Shown here in pieces: positions 61,219 through 64,000 of a stretch of DNA of 64,000 nt. A program made the translations under genes and the position numbers. The first letter of the stretch is position 1. Every line of letters starts with the position of its first letter. Under the pieces are notes generated by a model. That model did not search any database and was not told the DNA's origin. It saw only the letters and a list, made by a program, of their open reading frames with translations. Origin of the DNA: Thermoflexibacter ruber (GTDB lineage: Bacteria > Bacteroidota > Bacteroidia > Cytophagales > Thermoflexibacteraceae); assembly GCF_900113045.1 (NCBI RefSeq), contig NZ_FONY01000002.1, forward strand, positions 107,852 to 171,851. Direction: 5' to 3'.

Positions 61219-62925
61219 TTACAACTTTCTTTTAAAGTATTCTTCATACAGTTTGTTACTTACTCTATAATTGGGGGCATTCCCTTTGACAAGTCCTATG
61301 GCTCTCAACGCCTCACAAGCTAAGTGATTTTGCGTTTGTCTTTGGTGCAAGATGTTGCTAAGTGCCTCTGATTTGTCAGGATTTTTTTGTAAATACTGCA
61401 AATGAGTGTTGAGGTGAGCGGCAAAATATCCATCATCTTGGGTAGCATTTTTTAGAAAATCTGATAGGCTAAGTTGATTTAAGGCTATCTGATACAGTGC
61501 TTTGCGGACTAAGAAAGGATGCCCGCCTACCATTTCCATAAGTGAACTAATCTCAACAGCAGATAGCGTCAGCTGATGCCTACTTGCCAACTCCGCTACC
61601 TCTGTTTCCGAAAAGTCCAAAAGATTGACCTGCATCCCTACATTAAAAGGGGACTGATTGAGATTAGTGATGGCGTATTGGGCTTCGGTGGCGTAGGTAA
61701 TTATCATTTTGAATTTTGCCCACTCGGGTTTTATCTTGCTATCTTCGTGCCATGCGCGCAACATACCAAAAAACTCTGTTGAAACTTGGGGAAAATCAAA
61801 TAATCGGTCTGCCTCGTCCAATACTAAAACAATATTGTCTGAACATTCTTTGAACAAATATCGCTCAAAATAGCGAGAACATTTGACCTTATCAGTGAGA
61901 AATCGCGAGTTGAAGTACTCCTCTACTTTTTCTTCTATGTTCAGGCTGTAGGAAGCAAAACCACAAATAAATTTGAGCAAAGTTTCCAAATCGCTCATTT
62001 CCTTAGCAGAGAACTCTTGAAAGTTCAGGTCTATGACTTGATGTTGATGGTCTTTGGCATATTTGCTAATGCGTTGGGAGATAGAGGTTTTTCCGTACTG
62101 TCGTGGTGCTTTTATTCTAATAAGCGCATGAGGTTGCAAGATTTGTGCCTTGCATCGCTCATCTACTTCTCGTTCTATGTAAAAAGGAGAGCCAAGAGGC
62201 ACTGCTCCTTTGGGTTCTTCTATTTTCAAGGAAGTAGGCATTTTTTTTATCTTAGGCACGATGCCTTTGTTAATATTCCAAGTGCTAATATAGTCATATT
62301 CTTCTGAAATACGTAGTTGCCAAGGAAAATTATCAGAGGCTTCTGGAGCATTTTTACGGTACAAGCCTCTTACGTTGCTTGTGTCGTATGAAATTTTGAT
62401 GCTATCTACGGCATCAGCCCAAGCAGTCGTCAAATCATTTTCGTTGGCTAAGGCATGGTAAAATCTCGAAGCCAACTGAGTGGCTATGTCGTCTTGGATA
62501 GCAGAGGAAGTACTAATGACGGTAGGAATACCCTCTTTGATGAGTTCCTCAGCTTGTTTTTCCGTAGCACAGCCGTTTAAAAAAACCATTTGCAAGCTAT
62601 TTCTTCGGGCTAAAAAAGAAACTAAACCTGCTCCCTCAGCTACTGTGGGTTTGCCTTCTGTATCTTCTAAAAGTAATTGGTAGCCGTCAGCATGCCCTCC
62701 AAAATGAAAAACAGCAATTCGGTCTTTGTAACGGCTATCTTGAAAGGTATTTAGGATTTCGTCAATGGTAGTATTTGCCTCAAAAATTACTTCACATTTC
62801 CCTTGTAATACAGCCCTGTCCAATGCTTTGCGAATCTCGTCTAATTCTTTGGGTAAGTTCCTCAAATAGCGTGCATTGTCTTGGCGGTCATTGGCAAAAG
62901 CAAGAAAGAAAATTGGTTTGCTCAT
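61219..62925 (-). CDS. CHAT-domain protease fused to AAA-like ATPase
   Basis: A 568-residue fusion. Residues 1-200 are a CHAT (caspase-HetF-like) peptidase: AVFHFGGHADG with His78 and MVFLNGCATEKQ with Cys119 supply the catalytic pair. Residues 240-568 form an AAA-like (AAA_35-type) NTPase: LIRIKAPRQYGKTSISQRIS (Walker A, Lys279), NIVLVLDEADRLFD (Walker B, Asp370-Glu371) and the winged tail VGGHPFLVRKALYQIALNQ. Such pairs, protease plus STAND-like ATPase, suggest a signal-gated protease as in conflict and cell-death systems. No obvious substrate or sensor gene is adjacent. The SpoIIE-type phosphatase gene follows. Confidence 0.9.
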   Translation of the reverse strand: MSKPIFFLAFANDRQDNARYLRNLPKELDEIRKALDRAVLQGKCEVIFEANTTIDEILNTFQDSRYKDRIAVFHFGGHADGYQLLLEDTEGKPTVAEGAGLVSFLARRNSLQMVFLNGCATEKQAEELIKEGIPTVISTSSAIQDDIATQLASRFYHALANENDLTTAWADAVDSIKISYDTSNVRGLYRKNAPEASDNFPWQLRISEEYDYISTWNINKGIVPKIKKMPTSLKIEEPKGAVPLGSPFYIEREVDERCKAQILQPHALIRIKAPRQYGKTSISQRISKYAKDHQHQVIDLNFQEFSAKEMSDLETLLKFICGFASYSLNIEEKVEEYFNSRFLTDKVKCSRYFERYLFKECSDNIVLVLDEADRLFDFPQVSTEFFGMLRAWHEDSKIKPEWAKFKMIITYATEAQYAITNLNQSPFNVGMQVNLLDFSETEVAELASRHQLTLSAVEISSLMEMVGGHPFLVRKALYQIALNQLSLSDFLKNATQDDGYFAAHLNTHLQYLQKNPDKSEALSNILHQRQTQNHLACEALRAIGLVKGNAPNYRVSNKLYEEYFKRKL

Positions 62926-63078
62926 GAATTTTTTATCTAAAACTAATCTATCATTTAGCTAACAAATATATCAATAAATTCAAATACAAAGTATTGCGTT
63001 TCAAATATTAATAAATAACAAACAAATTTATAACAGAGTTAAATCCTATGCAATCAGCATTATAAACGATAACAATAG

Positions 63079-64000
63079 CTATTTTCTTTTGCTTAAAAAA
63101 TAGAAAATCAGACCTAAACACATGATACCTATGCCTATCATGGACTCTACAGGTCTATCCAAAAAAACATAGACCAAGGTCCATAAATTAAGTAATAAAA
63201 AAATTGCTGGGGTAAAGGGATAGCCCCAAACCTTATAAGGTCTTGGGAGATGAGGCTTAGTTATCCTTAGCACAAATACACCCAATACGGTCATAGAAGT
63301 TACTGATATTAAGGCAAATGAGGCATAAGTTAGTACCTGATTGAAAGATGAGGTATAGATAAAAAGTAAGGTCAGCAAGGTTTGGAAAAGCATAGAAAAG
63401 ATAGGGATTTGCTGTGGATTTGTTCTTGCAAAAAGGCGTAAACCTTTGAAATCTTCGCCCATGCGTTTGGTGATTCTGGGACCTACGAAAATCATAGCAC
63501 TCATAGTAGAAACCAGCAGAAGTGCAATGATAATAGACATAATTTCTGCTCCCAAACTGCCAAAAATCTGTTTAGCAGAGAGAAAACCTATTTCCAACTG
63601 CCCTTTCAAATCTGTGAGTGGTACTGTATAGAGAAATACAAAATTGAGCAGTACATACATGACTAAAACTATCAATGTACCTATAAAAAGAGCCTTAGGA
63701 AGGTTTTTTTGAGGCTCTGCTATCTCGCTGGTGATATATACCGCTGCATTCCAACCTGTATAAGCATAGGAAACATAAATCAACGAAACCGCAAAAGAAG
63801 GACTTACCATAAGGGCAAAACTCTCTAAGTTGGGAATGAGGTCAGTAGGCTGAGGATTGGGTACGAAAAAAGCAGAGGCGATAAAAACAACGATAAGCGT
63901 AATTTTGATAAAAGTAAAAAAGTTATGAAAACGACTCCCCCAATGCACGCTATTGGCATGAACAAAGGAGATGATGACGACTGCTCCTGCGGCGTAGTGT
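63079..64000 (-). CDS. APC-family amino-acid permease (partial)
   Basis: The frame is open to the right edge, so the start is missing; an internal GTG at 63948 is not a start because coding sequence (AAGAVVIISFVHANSVHWGS) continues upstream. At least nine hydrophobic helices are seen, with the family pieces YAYTGWNAAVYITSEIAEPQ, NLPKALFIGTLIV and PRPYKVWGYPFTPAIFLLL. APC permeases import amino acids with protons. Substrate unknown. Confidence 0.93.
   Translation of the reverse strand, partial: HYAAGAVVIISFVHANSVHWGSRFHNFFTFIKITLIVVFIASAFFVPNPQPTDLIPNLESFALMVSPSFAVSLIYVSYAYTGWNAAVYITSEIAEPQKNLPKALFIGTLIVLVMYVLLNFVFLYTVPLTDLKGQLEIGFLSAKQIFGSLGAEIMSIIIALLLVSTMSAMIFVGPRITKRMGEDFKGLRLFARTNPQQIPIFSMLFQTLLTLLFIYTSSFNQVLTYASFALISVTSMTVLGVFVLRITKPHLPRPYKVWGYPFTPAIFLLLNLWTLVYVFLDRPVESMIGIGIMCLGLIFYFLSKRK

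Noticed and set aside
1-64000. CRISPR array, prophage, transposase, integrase or rRNA operon
   Set aside because: No regularly spaced repeats, no phage or transposase motifs and no rRNA sequence were seen in the window.

Overview
The window looks like chromosome of an AT-rich Bacteroidota bacterium, most likely of the order Cytophagales. Support: a full-length SprA (type IX secretion/gliding translocon), two SusC/SusD pairs, TonB-linked carboxypeptidase-like leaders, DUF4097-like and YfiR/DUF4154 envelope proteins, TPR-coupled histidine kinases, long NusB and CoaBC. Promoter-like elements fit the Bacteroidota consensus TTTG/TTG-N18-21-TAnnTTTG rather than the E. coli one. Very few genes have a clear Shine-Dalgarno. 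I saw no rRNA, intact tRNA, CRISPR array, IS element or phage module.

Layout. 1-412: start of a cytosolic (cyanobacterial HupS-like, group 2a) [NiFe]-hydrogenase small subunit, running off the left edge. 833-4147: CutC, a TPR membrane protein ending in a kinase-free histidine phosphoacceptor domain, and an atypical short-chain dehydrogenase. 4208-11818: sprA. 12195-16499: a tripartite efflux operon (HlyD adaptor, MacB/FtsX permease, TolC) in which the permease is broken by a one-base shift at a run of seven A. 16500-20101: dispersed repeats, a MerC-like transporter under a dyad operator, an FAD oxidoreductase, an XRE regulator and a possible small RNA. 20102-23317: a DUF58 protein facing an ECF sigma / membrane anti-sigma / DUF4097-like operon.

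23516-27891: a sulfide and persulfide oxidation island: type II sulfide:quinone oxidoreductase, a YgaP-like DUF2892 membrane protein, a Crp/Fnr regulator, a persulfide dioxygenase fused to two rhodanese domains, a DUF6132 membrane protein and a single-domain rhodanese, closed by a strong terminator. The regulator probably acts on paired GTAAC boxes in front of the dioxygenase. 28028-31989: a small membrane protein plus sodium:solute symporter, an RsbW-like ATPase and CoaBC. 31990-32720 is a gene-free stretch with three hairpin/T-tract structures and a dispersed repeat.

32721-44680: two paralogous SusC/SusD pairs flanking a lipoprotein that joins a c-type haem motif to VCBS/FG-GAP repeats. 44863-53150: mostly housekeeping or small envelope genes (GDYXXLXY protein, esterase, TPR histidine kinase, DSP-type phosphatase, SDR, NusB, YtxH, DUF1573, DUF3052-like). 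53276-64000: tandem YfiR-like proteins, DUF606 transporter, FtsK, NlpC/P60 peptidase, SpoIIE-type phosphatase, a CHAT-protease/AAA ATPase fusion and the end of an APC amino-acid permease.

The points most worth following are the A7 frameshift site in the permease gene, the CHAT-AAA protein, the VCBS-haem lipoprotein between duplicated SusCD systems, the kinase-less DHp protein, and the recurring intergenic TTACTRATAYGAAWA motif.
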